From Undibacterium sp. CCC3.4 (GTDB lineage Bacteria > Pseudomonadota > Gammaproteobacteria > Burkholderiales > Burkholderiaceae_D): a DNA stretch of 64,000 nt. The stretch lies in the NCBI RefSeq assembly GCF_034347425.1, contig NZ_CP133779.1, positions 1 to 64,000 on the forward strand, read 5' to 3'. The notes under the pieces are model-generated. The model had not been told where the DNA came from, made no database searches, and saw only the letters and a list, made by a program, of their open reading frames with translations. Position 1 is the first letter of the stretch; each line of letters opens with the position of its first letter. Positions 46,912-55,463 of this stretch are shown piece by piece. Both the position numbers and the translations under genes were made by a program.

Positions 46912-48150
46912 ATGAGTTTTTTTACAGCGGCGTTTCAGCCCTCGGCCTGCTGGCACGCAAGCGTCAAAAAAATACAGGCCTTCGAGCCTAAGCAATTGCG
47001 GATAATGGCCGCATTGTTGCTAGCGCTGCTACTGCGGCTGCTACCGGCCAGCTATCTGGCGGCACCCGATCGTCTGTTGGGCCGTCCGGGTGACTGCATA
47101 CTATTTCTATTTTTCTGCATGCTGCTGGTCATCGTCGCGCTTCACCGCGCGCACAACCAAGCGGAACATTTGCCGACGCAAGCACTGCCCGATCCAGCCA
47201 TCGCCGCATCGGTCGCCAACGTGCTCGACCGCCATCTGCAGCTCGATGGCGAGATCGACAACAAGCTCATGGAGGTGGTCGCCGATACCGAAACTTCGGC
47301 GCTGGAAATCATCCACAATGTGCGTCAACTGTACGATACTGCCAGCACCTTGGTCAATTATTTGGATCACTCGAATATGAAAGGCAGCAGCTTGGAAAAG
47401 GAAATCGTTTCCAGCGTGGCCTTCATTGTCGAAATCGGTTCTTTCGTCGAACAAATGCCGGCCAAGATCGCGCGTGATTTAGAGAATGTGCAAAACGTCG
47501 CCACCGAAATCAAGGCCATGAGCGGCTTGGTGCAGGCCGTGCACGATATCAGCATGCAGTCACATTTATTGGCAGTCAATGCCGCCATCGAAGCCAGCCG
47601 AGCCGGCGCTGCCGGTGCTGCATTTCGCGCTGTGGCCAATGAAATGCGGATACTGGCAACGAACTCAGAAGACGTCGCCAAAAAAATTCATGGCGGCTTA
47701 AGTCGTGCTCGCCATGTGCTTGAGCATGGTATCGCTTCGAGCATCGCTTCCTCTGCACAAGAACTCGAGCAAGTGGGCCATGCAGTCGAATCGATCAGAA
47801 AAATTCAAGATAATTTTGAAGACATCAGCCAATACTATAAAACTCGTTTTCTGGTCGTCACTAAGCACAATGTCGATTTAGCCAAGAGCATCGGTGATGC
47901 CTTGGGAACGATTCAATATCAAGACGTCGTGCGGCAATGTGTCGACCGCATCCGTCACGTTATCGGCCAACGCAATCATTTTCTTAAAACCACAGTCGGC
48001 CAGCTCAATGTCGATAAGCAACCTGCCACCTTGTTGGAATTGCCGGACTTATTGGAAATGATACGCCTCGACTATCTCGAAGAAGAAAACAAACATAAGC
48101 ATTCGGCGCGACATGCGCTCAGCACTGAGTTAAAAATAGAATTATTTTAA
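46912..48150 (+). CDS. Membrane-anchored chemoreceptor-like protein without sensor domain
   Basis: A 412-residue protein. Two hydrophobic helices near residues 33-52 and 63-85 are joined by a very short loop, so no periplasmic sensor exists, and no HAMP domain is seen. The signalling tip is divergent (MQSHLLAVNAAIEASRAGAA, then FRAVANEMRILATNSEDVAK), and the coiled coil is short. The C-terminal region has QYQDVVRQCVDRIRHVI, reminiscent of CheD- or phosphatase-like helices. The start at 46912 has AGGAG 7 bases upstream. It may act as an internal reporter or scaffold for the array. Confidence 0.82.
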   Translation: MSFFTAAFQPSACWHASVKKIQAFEPKQLRIMAALLLALLLRLLPASYLAAPDRLLGRPGDCILFLFFCMLLVIVALHRAHNQAEHLPTQALPDPAIAASVANVLDRHLQLDGEIDNKLMEVVADTETSALEIIHNVRQLYDTASTLVNYLDHSNMKGSSLEKEIVSSVAFIVEIGSFVEQMPAKIARDLENVQNVATEIKAMSGLVQAVHDISMQSHLLAVNAAIEASRAGAAGAAFRAVANEMRILATNSEDVAKKIHGGLSRARHVLEHGIASSIASSAQELEQVGHAVESIRKIQDNFEDISQYYKTRFLVVTKHNVDLAKSIGDALGTIQYQDVVRQCVDRIRHVIGQRNHFLKTTVGQLNVDKQPATLLELPDLLEMIRLDYLEEENKHKHSARHALSTELKIELF

Positions 48151-48234
48151 TGCTCGTTTTGTTTTGAAACGGGTCCTATCTGGCCGCTTCCGGCACCATC
48201 ACGTTTTGCTGCACTTACTTTCAAGGATGTCACC

Positions 48235-49113
48235 ATGAGTATTCATCATTTAGTCGCCCTCGACCGCTTACTCTCGAGAGAACGTACACAAATCCATGAG
48301 AATTGGGTGTCTGAAATCTTGACCAGTTGGTCTACGCTGCATCCCAATACCTTCGATGTCGTCGAAATGCGCCAGCACACCTCGCACTTGCTGGAAGAAA
48401 TCGCCAAAATTTTTTCTGCCTATCCGGGCGTGGGCTTATGGGAATTCGGCCAGACTCACCCCTTGGTCAGAATCATGAGCGAGTTCAGCGCCAGCCGCGC
48501 CATCGCCGGCTTCACGCCGACCGAGACGGCGCAATATGTAATGTGCTTGAAAAGCGTGCTGATCTTGGCACTGATACGCGAGTTGATCGAATCACCAACC
48601 GAAATGGAACTCAATCTGGCAGCCGTCGAAGACGTCATCGGCCGTCTCACCTTAGTCACTTTTTCCGCCTTCGTCGAAACCCGCGAGCGTATCATTCTGC
48701 AGCAAAGCGCTTCCTTAGTGGAACTCTCGACACCGGTGATACGACTATGGGATCAAGTCTTGCTCCTGCCGCTGGTCGGGGTGATTGATACCGCGCGGGC
48801 GCGTAAATTCACCGGTAACTTACTCGAAGCCATCACCCGCTATGAAGCCAGTGTCACCGTCATCGACGTTACCGGCGTACCGGTGTTCGATATCGCCGTA
48901 GCGCGCCATTTGATGCGCACCGTCGATGCCGCGCAATTGCTCGGCACCCGCGTCGTCATGACCGGGCTTAATCCGGAAGGGGCGTTGACCTTGACCAAGC
49001 TCGGTATCACCCTGCCACAAGTCATCACCCGCGCCACCTTACGCTCAGGCGTTGCGGAAGCCTTGGCACTGATCGGTCGCCGCATCGTCACCGTCGCTTC
49101 GAGCCCATCATGA
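48235..49113 (+). CDS. rsbR: Stressosome sensor RsbR-like protein
   Basis: A 292-residue protein. Residues 1-150 are all-helical, matching the RsbR N-terminal sensory (globin-like) domain in size and position, and residues about 160-285 form a STAS domain. The STAS core has VTVIDVTGVPVFDIAVARHL (DVTG phospho-Thr loop) and LGTRVVMTGLNPEGALTL. It forms the stressosome core with RsbS. An 84-base gap separates it from the chemoreceptor gene, the largest gap within the array and a possible internal promoter site. Confidence 0.88.
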   Translation: MSIHHLVALDRLLSRERTQIHENWVSEILTSWSTLHPNTFDVVEMRQHTSHLLEEIAKIFSAYPGVGLWEFGQTHPLVRIMSEFSASRAIAGFTPTETAQYVMCLKSVLILALIRELIESPTEMELNLAAVEDVIGRLTLVTFSAFVETRERIILQQSASLVELSTPVIRLWDQVLLLPLVGVIDTARARKFTGNLLEAITRYEASVTVIDVTGVPVFDIAVARHLMRTVDAAQLLGTRVVMTGLNPEGALTLTKLGITLPQVITRATLRSGVAEALALIGRRIVTVASSPS

Positions 49114-49511
49114 GGATCGCTATTCCACGTCTGGGTCGCATTCTTCTGGTCGCTATTCAACAAGATTTGAGCGACGATGAAGCCTTGGAATTCCAATCCA
49201 ACCTGCTGAGCACGATTGCCGAAATCGAAGCATTGGGCGTGGTGGTCGATATTTCTGCCCTCGATGTCGTCGATTCTTTCATGGCCCGCGTCATCAACGA
49301 TACCGCCAGCATGGCGCGACTGTTGGGTGCCGAAGTCATCGTCTGTGGTATCCAACCCTTCGTCGCACTGACCTTAGTTGAAATGGGCCGTGGTTTGCTC
49401 GGGGCCGACTGTACCTTCAATCTCGAACAAGGATTGAAATCTCTGCAGCGACGTATCGCATCACGCGGTGACTACACCTTGGCCGAGGAAACAAATGAGC
49501 TCATTATCTGA
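49110..49511 (+). CDS. rsbS: Stressosome scaffold RsbS-like antagonist
   Basis: A 133-residue single STAS domain. It has VVVDISALDVVDSFMARVIN, in which the Ser of DVVDSF is the site phosphorylated by RsbT in characterised systems, and LLGAEVIVCGIQPFVALTLV. Start and stop overlap both neighbours (ATGA with rsbR; 17 bases with rsbT). Confidence 0.92.
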   Translation: MRIAIPRLGRILLVAIQQDLSDDEALEFQSNLLSTIAEIEALGVVVDISALDVVDSFMARVINDTASMARLLGAEVIVCGIQPFVALTLVEMGRGLLGADCTFNLEQGLKSLQRRIASRGDYTLAEETNELII

Positions 49512-49914
49512 TCCTTGCGCTGTGGTGCAAGTACGCGAAACCAAAGATATCGTGCTGGCCCGGCGGCTGGCACGCGAGCTCGCCGCCAGCCTCAGTTTTG
49601 GCAAAGCCGATCAAACCCGACTGGCTACTGCCGTATCGGAACTGACTCGTAACGTCATCGAATATGCCGGCCACGGTGAGTGTCAAATTTTCGATAGCTC
49701 CGACAGCACCTTCAAATGCGTCAAGGTGATCGTCGAAGATCATGGCCCGGGTATTGCCGATATTGAAGCGGCCATGCAGGATGGTTTCAGCACAGGGGGA
49801 AGTTTGGGGGCCGGCTTGCCGGGAACCCGGCGTCTGATCGACAGTTTTAAAATCGAGTCGCAACCGGGCATGACACGCATCACCATCACGCTCGCTATGC
49901 GCAAAACCTTATGA
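49495..49914 (+). CDS. rsbT: Switch kinase RsbT
   Basis: A 139-residue GHKL serine/threonine kinase. It has ARRLARELAASLSFGKADQT, N-box SELTRNVIEYAGHG, DHGPGIADIEAAMQDGFST and LGAGLPGTRRLIDSF, the RsbT pattern. It phosphorylates RsbS/RsbR and, when released, binds an RsbU-type N-terminal domain. That binding partner may be the N-domain of the kinase encoded at 50907. Confidence 0.93.
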   Translation: MSSLSDPCAVVQVRETKDIVLARRLARELAASLSFGKADQTRLATAVSELTRNVIEYAGHGECQIFDSSDSTFKCVKVIVEDHGPGIADIEAAMQDGFSTGGSLGAGLPGTRRLIDSFKIESQPGMTRITITLAMRKTL

Positions 49915-50306
49915 TTAATTCTTGCATCATCCTTGCCATTCACTCGGCTAGCGATGCCGATGAAGCCGTGCGCAGTGCCCGGCAGTTCGCCGTCGCACTT
50001 GGGTTTTCTACTCAGGCGAGCTACCAAATTGCTACTGCCGCGGCAGAATTAGTCAGCAATCTGCTTGAGCATGCTCATGGTGGTAGCTTGGAAATTCGCC
50101 TGCTTGCGCCCCGCCCCGGCCTACAACTCGTGGCCAGTGACAGCGGGCCGGGCATCGCCGATATCGCGCTGGCCATGCAAGATGGTTACAGCAGTAAGCA
50201 CGGTCTCGGCTGCGGCTTGCCTGCGGTAAAGCGTTTGATGGATGAGATGACAATCGAGAGCCAACCGGGGAAAGGCAGCAAGATATGGACATGCAAATGG
50301 CTCTAG
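49911..50306 (+). CDS. Second RsbT/RsbW-like GHKL kinase
   Basis: A 131-residue ATPase-fold protein with SARQFAVALGFSTQASYQIA, N-box AAAELVSNLLEHAHGG, DSGPGIADIALAMQDGY and LGCGLPAVKRLMDE. It closely resembles the preceding RsbT. In many Gram-negative stressosome loci, this domain is fused to the following SpoIIE phosphatase. Here the two frames overlap by 22 bases, so it is either a natural split or a frameshifted fusion. It overlaps rsbT by ATGA. Confidence 0.88.
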   Translation: MINSCIILAIHSASDADEAVRSARQFAVALGFSTQASYQIATAAAELVSNLLEHAHGGSLEIRLLAPRPGLQLVASDSGPGIADIALAMQDGYSSKHGLGCGLPAVKRLMDEMTIESQPGKGSKIWTCKWL

Positions 50307-50893
50307 CCTGTGACAATATCGGCTATGTCACACGACCGTATCCAGGTGAATCGCTGTGCGGCGATCTCGGCCAGTTCTGGAATTTACCGGACCGGCGCGT
50401 GATCGCTATAGCCGATGGCCTCGGCCATGGCCCGGGTGCGCACCACGCGGCGCAAACGGCAATGCGCTGTATTGAGAATCATCTGCATAAAGATTGTCTC
50501 GATATTTTTGCCATCTGCAATGAAAAGCTCATCTCAACCCGCGGCTGCGTACTTGCCATTGCCATCATTGACTTACACACCCAGCAAATGAGCCTGGGTT
50601 CGGTGGGCAATATACGTACTTTGCTGGTAACCGAAGAGCGGCAATTTCATTTCAGCGCCAGCCGCGGCATCGTCGGTGCCGGCCCGGTATCTTTAAGCCC
50701 TATGCAAGTTTCGCTGCTGCCGGGCGACCGCTTATTGATGTTTTCAGATGGTGTCAATGAAGCGGCGCACCTGCCTCAAGAACTGTTACTGCAAAAACCG
50801 ACAGCGCAGTATTTGGCTGACGAAGTCTTAGCGCGCTGGGGCGATGAGCGCGACGATGCCAGCGTGCTGGTGTATCGCCATACGCAGTCTTAA
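50285..50893 (+). CDS. SpoIIE/RsbX-like protein phosphatase
   Basis: A 202-residue PP2C-type phosphatase. Metal-binding aspartates are in ESLCGDLGQFW, IAIADGLGHGPGA, MFSDGVNEA and the final ERDDASVLVY. RsbX proteins dephosphorylate RsbR/RsbS and reset the stressosome. AAAGG lies about 9 bases before the ATG at 50285. Confidence 0.9.
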   Translation: MDMQMALACDNIGYVTRPYPGESLCGDLGQFWNLPDRRVIAIADGLGHGPGAHHAAQTAMRCIENHLHKDCLDIFAICNEKLISTRGCVLAIAIIDLHTQQMSLGSVGNIRTLLVTEERQFHFSASRGIVGAGPVSLSPMQVSLLPGDRLLMFSDGVNEAAHLPQELLLQKPTAQYLADEVLARWGDERDDASVLVYRHTQS

Positions 50894-50906
50894 CCGGCCA
50901 AGGACC

Positions 50907-51956
50907 ATGAATAATCGCTACGAAACCTACTACGCCCTGCTCGCGCAAGCAGTCTTTTTTCCGGATCCGGAAGAAGCGCTGTGCGCTGCCGCAGAGCTTG
51001 GCAAACGCTTCCTCAAAGAAGGGATCTTACCGGAAGACTATATCGACATCCATCAGTCTGCCTTATTACGTCTGGCGCAAGAAAATCCGGAACTGCGATT
51101 CATTGATGTGGTGGAACGCCTGATGGCACCACTCATGGAAGTCTCCATGGCCTACAGTCTGGCGTTTCGTATGGAGCTCGAGCATAAGGAAGAGACCCGC
51201 GGCCAGCAAGCCCAAGCGAGTCGCTTGGAATCGATCGGCACCATGGCCGCCGGGATCGCGCATGATTTCAACACCATACTCGGCATCATCAACGGCTATG
51301 CCGAAATGTTAAGCGACCTGTTTCCCGCTGCCAGCGCTGTCGATGGCAATACCGATGGCCAAGACTATACCGTGCAAATCATCGACGCCACCGCGCGCGC
51401 GCGCGATTTGATTGCGCGGATTCTAGCCTTCGCCCGCCAAGCCCCAGTCGACGCGGTCTTAGTCGATGCGGTTGATTTGATCAAAAGCCTGCTCAAATTG
51501 CTCAAGGTGAGTCTGCCGCCAGGTGTGCAGATCAGTTTCAGCACTGACTTCAGCGCAGCATACGTGCTGGCCGCACCATGCCAAATCGAACAAATCGTGA
51601 TGAACCTGTGTATCAATGCCGCCGATGCCATGGACAACAAAGGCCGGCTTGATATCGCGATCAAACAAGCACCACTGCTGATCAAAACCGACGGTTCATC
51701 GCTCGATCGCGTGTGCATCGTCGTCGATGACAATGGCTGCGGCATGTCACCGGAAATACAACAACGCGCCTTCGATCCCTTCTTCACCACCAAAGAACCG
51801 GGCAAAGGCAGCGGGCTCGGGCTATCCGTCATTTATGGCATCGTCACCGATTTATGCGGAGAAATACAGATACACAGCGAACTCGGCATGGGCACCAGTT
51901 TCAACGTTCTGTTACCTCTCAAGAGCGCGCGCGCAGAAGTCAGCAGTCTCGCATGA
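50907..51956 (+). CDS. Histidine kinase with RsbU-type N-terminal domain
   Basis: A 349-residue soluble kinase. Residues 1-85 (YETYYALLAQAVFFPDPEEA, then FLKEGILPEDYIDIHQSALL) match the four-helix N-terminal domain of RsbU, the domain that binds RsbT. After a short coiled coil comes a HisKA domain (GIAHDFNTILGIINGYAEML, phospho-His) and a HATPase domain (NLCINAADAM, DDNGCGM, KGSGLGLSVIYG). The fusion suggests that stressosome-released RsbT switches a phosphorelay rather than an RsbU phosphatase. AAGGACC precedes the ATG. Confidence 0.9.
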   Translation: MNNRYETYYALLAQAVFFPDPEEALCAAAELGKRFLKEGILPEDYIDIHQSALLRLAQENPELRFIDVVERLMAPLMEVSMAYSLAFRMELEHKEETRGQQAQASRLESIGTMAAGIAHDFNTILGIINGYAEMLSDLFPAASAVDGNTDGQDYTVQIIDATARARDLIARILAFARQAPVDAVLVDAVDLIKSLLKLLKVSLPPGVQISFSTDFSAAYVLAAPCQIEQIVMNLCINAADAMDNKGRLDIAIKQAPLLIKTDGSSLDRVCIVVDDNGCGMSPEIQQRAFDPFFTTKEPGKGSGLGLSVIYGIVTDLCGEIQIHSELGMGTSFNVLLPLKSARAEVSSLA

Positions 51957-51984
51957 CCTATTCATTCAACAACGAGGACCTATC

Positions 51985-52353
51985 ATGGTACAGATTTTAG
52001 TGATCGAAGACGATATCCAGTTTTCACATATGCTGGAAAAAATGTTGCAGCAAGATGGCCATCAAATTGTCACGGCCAGCGATGGTGCCGAGGCGCTGAA
52101 GCTGCTACCGACGATCAAGCCAGACCTGATCCTGACCGACATCCTCATGCCCCACTTGGATGGGGTCGAAACCATCATGCAATTAGCGCAACAAGGCAGT
52201 GAAGTACCGATCATCGCCATGTCGGGCGGGCGACGTTCCATCAGCGCGGCATTCAATCTTGATTCGGCCAAACTGCTGGGTGTCAAAGCCGTGCTGGCGA
52301 AACCATTTTCGCGCGCCGATTTACGCTTGGCCATCGCCGAGAGCCTGGCGTGA
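51985..52353 (+). CDS. Single-domain response regulator
   Basis: A 122-residue receiver: ILVIEDDIQFSHMLEKML, the phospho-Asp in LILTDILMPHLDG, IAMSGG and VLAKPFSRAD. It has no output domain. It lies 28 bases after the kinase and is the obvious phospho-acceptor of it. Its stop overlaps the GTG start of the ParA gene. Confidence 0.93.
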   Translation: MVQILVIEDDIQFSHMLEKMLQQDGHQIVTASDGAEALKLLPTIKPDLILTDILMPHLDGVETIMQLAQQGSEVPIIAMSGGRRSISAAFNLDSAKLLGVKAVLAKPFSRADLRLAIAESLA

Positions 52354-53165
52354 AGCAGGCCCAAACGCTGTCTGTCATCGCGATCTGCAACCGCAAAGGC
52401 GGTGCCGGCAAAACCACGGCCGCGGTTAACCTCGCGGCCGAAATGGCGGCCGCTGGCTGGCGTGTGTTATTGGTCGACTTGGATTCACAAGGCCACTGCG
52501 CGCTGGGCTTAGGCATCGCCGTGCCGGCCGAGGCCGTCACCGCCCATAGTATTTTTTTAGATGATGCGGCTCGTTTGATCGATGCCGTCATCGACAGCCG
52601 CTGGCCCAATCTATCCTTGGCACCGGCGAATCAATTATTTGAGCATGGTAGCGGTCGGCGCGATCAACTGTGTTTGGCACGCGCATTCAACGACGCCGCC
52701 ATCCGTGAGCGCTTCGACCTGGTGATCGTCGACACCCCACCATCGCTGGATTTCCTGCTCCTCAACGCCCTGTGTGCTGCCAATTGGGTGTTGGTACCGT
52801 ATCTGCCGCATCCCTTGTCGTTCGAAGGCATCCGTCAATTAATGCGTATCCTGTTTCAAGTCATGTCCGCCCACAACCCGCAGTTAAAGATACTCGGCTT
52901 CTTACCCATGACGGCAGCCCAGCATATTCTGGAGCATCGTCGCATCAACAAGGATATCGCGCATCAATTCGGCGCGCATCGGGTGTTAGCTGGAATTCGT
53001 AATGACATACGCTTGGCCGAATCTTTCGGTGCTGGCCAGCCGCTGCGCTACTATGCCGGCAGCACACGTGCAGCGCAGGATTTTCGCAATCTGGCCGAGA
53101 GTTTAAGCGCGTTTTTTGCAGCCAATCTCGGCGCAGCTCGTTACACCAACTGCCCCAGCAAATGA
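52350..53165 (+). CDS. ParA/MinD-type ATPase, probable array-positioning protein
   Basis: A 271-residue ATPase starting at GTG (overlap GTGA with the receiver gene). It has the deviant Walker A NRKGGAGKTTAAVNLAA near residues 14-30, switch I VDLDSQGHCALG and Walker B VIVDTPPSLDFL. No ParB or parS is nearby. ParA-like proteins in chemotaxis operons (PpfA, ParC) partition or polarly localise receptor clusters, which fits here because the first receptor is soluble with a basic N-terminus. It overlaps the convergent NarL-type gene by 25 bases. Confidence 0.88.
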   Translation: MKQAQTLSVIAICNRKGGAGKTTAAVNLAAEMAAAGWRVLLVDLDSQGHCALGLGIAVPAEAVTAHSIFLDDAARLIDAVIDSRWPNLSLAPANQLFEHGSGRRDQLCLARAFNDAAIRERFDLVIVDTPPSLDFLLLNALCAANWVLVPYLPHPLSFEGIRQLMRILFQVMSAHNPQLKILGFLPMTAAQHILEHRRINKDIAHQFGAHRVLAGIRNDIRLAESFGAGQPLRYYAGSTRAAQDFRNLAESLSAFFAANLGAARYTNCPSK

Positions 53166-53779
53166 TGATCAATCGCATAGCGGGTTAAACCAGCGATACT
53201 GGTGATGCCCATTTTTTGGAACAAGCGTAATTTATGCGTACTGATCGTTTTAGAACTCAGGGATAAGCTGTGGGCGATGCCAGTCACACTTTTTCCACCG
53301 ATGAGCAGTTGAAAAATTTGATATTCGCGGTCGGTCAAGCGGTCATGCGGCAAGCGTTCATCGAGTCCGAGATCAAACACCATGGCATCGACCAAGCTGG
53401 GATCGATATATCTTCCGCCACAGGCAATTTTCTTCACGGCACCGATCAATTGCTCAGGATTCGTTCCCTTCATGGCATAGCCGGCCGCACCCGCTTTGAA
53501 GGCTCGACTGACAATCTGGCACTCGTCATGCATGCTGAAAATCAGTATCGAAGGCGCGCGTAACTCTTGTTTGACGCGTTTGATGAGATCGATGCCACTT
53601 AAGCCAGGCATAGTCATATCCAAAATCAGCACGTCGCATTGCACCTGTGGTAAAAGCGCCAACAAAGTTTGGGCATTCTCCGCTTCACCGACGACGGCGA
53701 GGTCCGGTGCCAGCGCAAGAATTCTTTGTAAGCCCTGACGTATCACTTTGTGATCGTCTGCCAACACAACTTTGATCAT
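53141..53779 (-). CDS. NarL/FixJ-family response regulator (GacA/UvrY-like)
   Basis: A 212-residue protein with a receiver (VVLADDHKVIRQGLQRIL; phospho-Asp in LILDMTMPGLSG; Lys in YAMKGT) and a C-terminal LuxR-type helix-turn-helix (LTDREYQIFQLLIGGKSVTG, then SLSSKTISTHKLRLFQKMG). It resembles GacA/UvrY. It is convergent with the long array, and no cognate sensor kinase is adjacent. Cross-talk with the array kinase is possible but not shown. Confidence 0.92.
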   Translation of the reverse strand: MIKVVLADDHKVIRQGLQRILALAPDLAVVGEAENAQTLLALLPQVQCDVLILDMTMPGLSGIDLIKRVKQELRAPSILIFSMHDECQIVSRAFKAGAAGYAMKGTNPEQLIGAVKKIACGGRYIDPSLVDAMVFDLGLDERLPHDRLTDREYQIFQLLIGGKSVTGIAHSLSLSSKTISTHKLRLFQKMGITSIAGLTRYAIDHHLLGQLV

Positions 53780-54257
53780 AGTAGCCTTTGTGGGGAATGG
53801 CGCGCAGCAGATTGAACTGGCAGTTCTTTCTGATTAGGTGTGAGCGTGGCGCAGGCGACATGAGGTGCGGCAACTCCAGTGTACTTCTTGCATTACAGCA
53901 ATGCCGTTTTGTTTCAGCTTTCAGCAGGGATTTGATATTTCTTTACACTTTCTGCACAGAATCACGCAGCATGATGCGATCAGAAAAAATCAACTATACC
54001 GGTTTGTCTGTGACGATGGGGCAACAAAACTGCCGAACCGCTCACATCCTGATTTTGAATTGCCAGTTGCTGAACAATGAAAATGCACACAGACTTGAGC
54101 ACTCACCGCGCTGGTCTTGAGCCTGCGTCTGGCGCGTGCCCACACCACGCTCATGCGCCGCATCAATTTGATTTTATAAATAAGCACTTCCCACCATGGA
54201 AGGAACGTTTTCACGCGCTACCGGTCTACTCAACTCTCGACTGGCATCAGCTAGACC
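53780..54257. other. 478-base region between divergent regulator and efflux operon
   Basis: It contains short open frames on both strands, but none has a ribosome site, a domain or codon bias like the neighbours. It must hold the promoters of the NarL-type regulator (leftward) and of the efflux operon (rightward). No clear promoter or operator motif was recognised. Confidence 0.5.
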
Positions 54258-55463
54258 ATGACATTGTTCAAAAAAAAATCCACCGCAATCGCACTCGGCG
54301 TGTTTCTCCTCGCTGCTGCCGGCACCGGCTATTATTTGCAAACAAAACCGGCGGCACCGGAACCCTTGCGCTTTCGTCTTGCCCCAGTCGAGCGCGGTGA
54401 CATCACGCAAATGGTCACGGCCAGCGGCACCATCAATCCGCTGGCCTTGATCAATATCGGTTCACAAGTTTCGGGAACCGTCACTGAACTACGCGCAGAT
54501 TTTAACGATCAGGTGAAAAAAGGCGCGGTCTTGCTCAAGCTTGATCCAACTATTTTTAATGCACAAGTGCATCAAGCCCAAGCACAGTTGGCTTCGGCGC
54601 GCGCCTCGCTACAATTGGCACAAGCGAGCCATGCGCGTAATCAAAGCTTAGTAGCGCAAAGCTTTATTTCCACGCTGGCCTTAGACCAATCAAAACGCGA
54701 AGTCGATGTCGCCGAAGCCAATGTGCAACTTGCCTTGGCGCAATTTGCGCGTGCCCAAGCCGACCTCGATAACAGCGTAATTCGCTCGCCGATTGATGGC
54801 GTCATCATCAAACGCTCGGTCGATCTGGGGCAAACCGTGGCCGCCTCATTTACTACCCCGACCCTGTTCCAGATCGCCCAAGATTTGACCAAGATGCAAA
54901 TCCACACCAATGTTTCCGAAGCCGATGTCGGCGCACTCCAAACCGGGCAAGCCGCACGCTTTGTGGTCGATGCCTATCCGGATAAGGAATTCGATGCACG
55001 CATGCATCAGTTCCGTTTGGCCGCGAATGTCCTCGATAATGTCGTCACCTACAATGTGGTGCTGGATGTCGACAATCACGATGAATTGCTCAAACCCGGC
55101 ATGACGGCACAGGTGAGTTTGATCGTCGGTCAGCACCGGAATGTCTTGCGCATACCGACGGCCGCTTTACGTTTTCACTTAAGCGACGAGGAAGAACAAA
55201 AACGCTCCATGCGCTCAGGCAAGGCCAACGCTGGCAAAACCACCGACACGGCACCCGACGATGACGCCAGCATGCCGAAGAAAAACAAGTTGACGCGGGT
55301 ATTTAAAATTTACACTCTCGACGCCGACAAGCAGCCGCTGCCAATCGACATTGCAATCGGTTTGTCGAATTTTCGCTATACCGAAGTGCTGAGCAAGAAT
55401 CTGAAGGTAGGCGATCAAGTCATCGTCCGCGCACTCAAGGACCAAGCCGCGGGTGATCTGTGA
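54258..55463 (+). CDS. HlyD/MacA-type periplasmic adaptor of an ABC efflux system
   Basis: A 401-residue membrane-fusion protein with one N-terminal membrane helix (residues about 8-26). Next come the lipoyl/beta-barrel halves (VTASGTINPLALINIGSQVS, then FNDQVKKGAVLLKLDP) and an alpha hairpin rich in Ala/Gln/Ser. DLDNSVIRSPIDGVIIKRSV is the returning lipoyl motif. A charged insert near residues 315-340 is unusual. It overlaps the ATPase gene (GTG start at 55460). Confidence 0.92.
   Translation: MTLFKKKSTAIALGVFLLAAAGTGYYLQTKPAAPEPLRFRLAPVERGDITQMVTASGTINPLALINIGSQVSGTVTELRADFNDQVKKGAVLLKLDPTIFNAQVHQAQAQLASARASLQLAQASHARNQSLVAQSFISTLALDQSKREVDVAEANVQLALAQFARAQADLDNSVIRSPIDGVIIKRSVDLGQTVAASFTTPTLFQIAQDLTKMQIHTNVSEADVGALQTGQAARFVVDAYPDKEFDARMHQFRLAANVLDNVVTYNVVLDVDNHDELLKPGMTAQVSLIVGQHRNVLRIPTAALRFHLSDEEEQKRSMRSGKANAGKTTDTAPDDDASMPKKNKLTRVFKIYTLDADKQPLPIDIAIGLSNFRYTEVLSKNLKVGDQVIVRALKDQAAGDL

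Noticed and set aside
53788..54120. 110-codon plus-strand frame in the 53780-54257 gap
   Set aside because: No ribosome site, odd composition rich in Cys/Arg/Ser and no recognisable domain; the gap is more likely regulatory.
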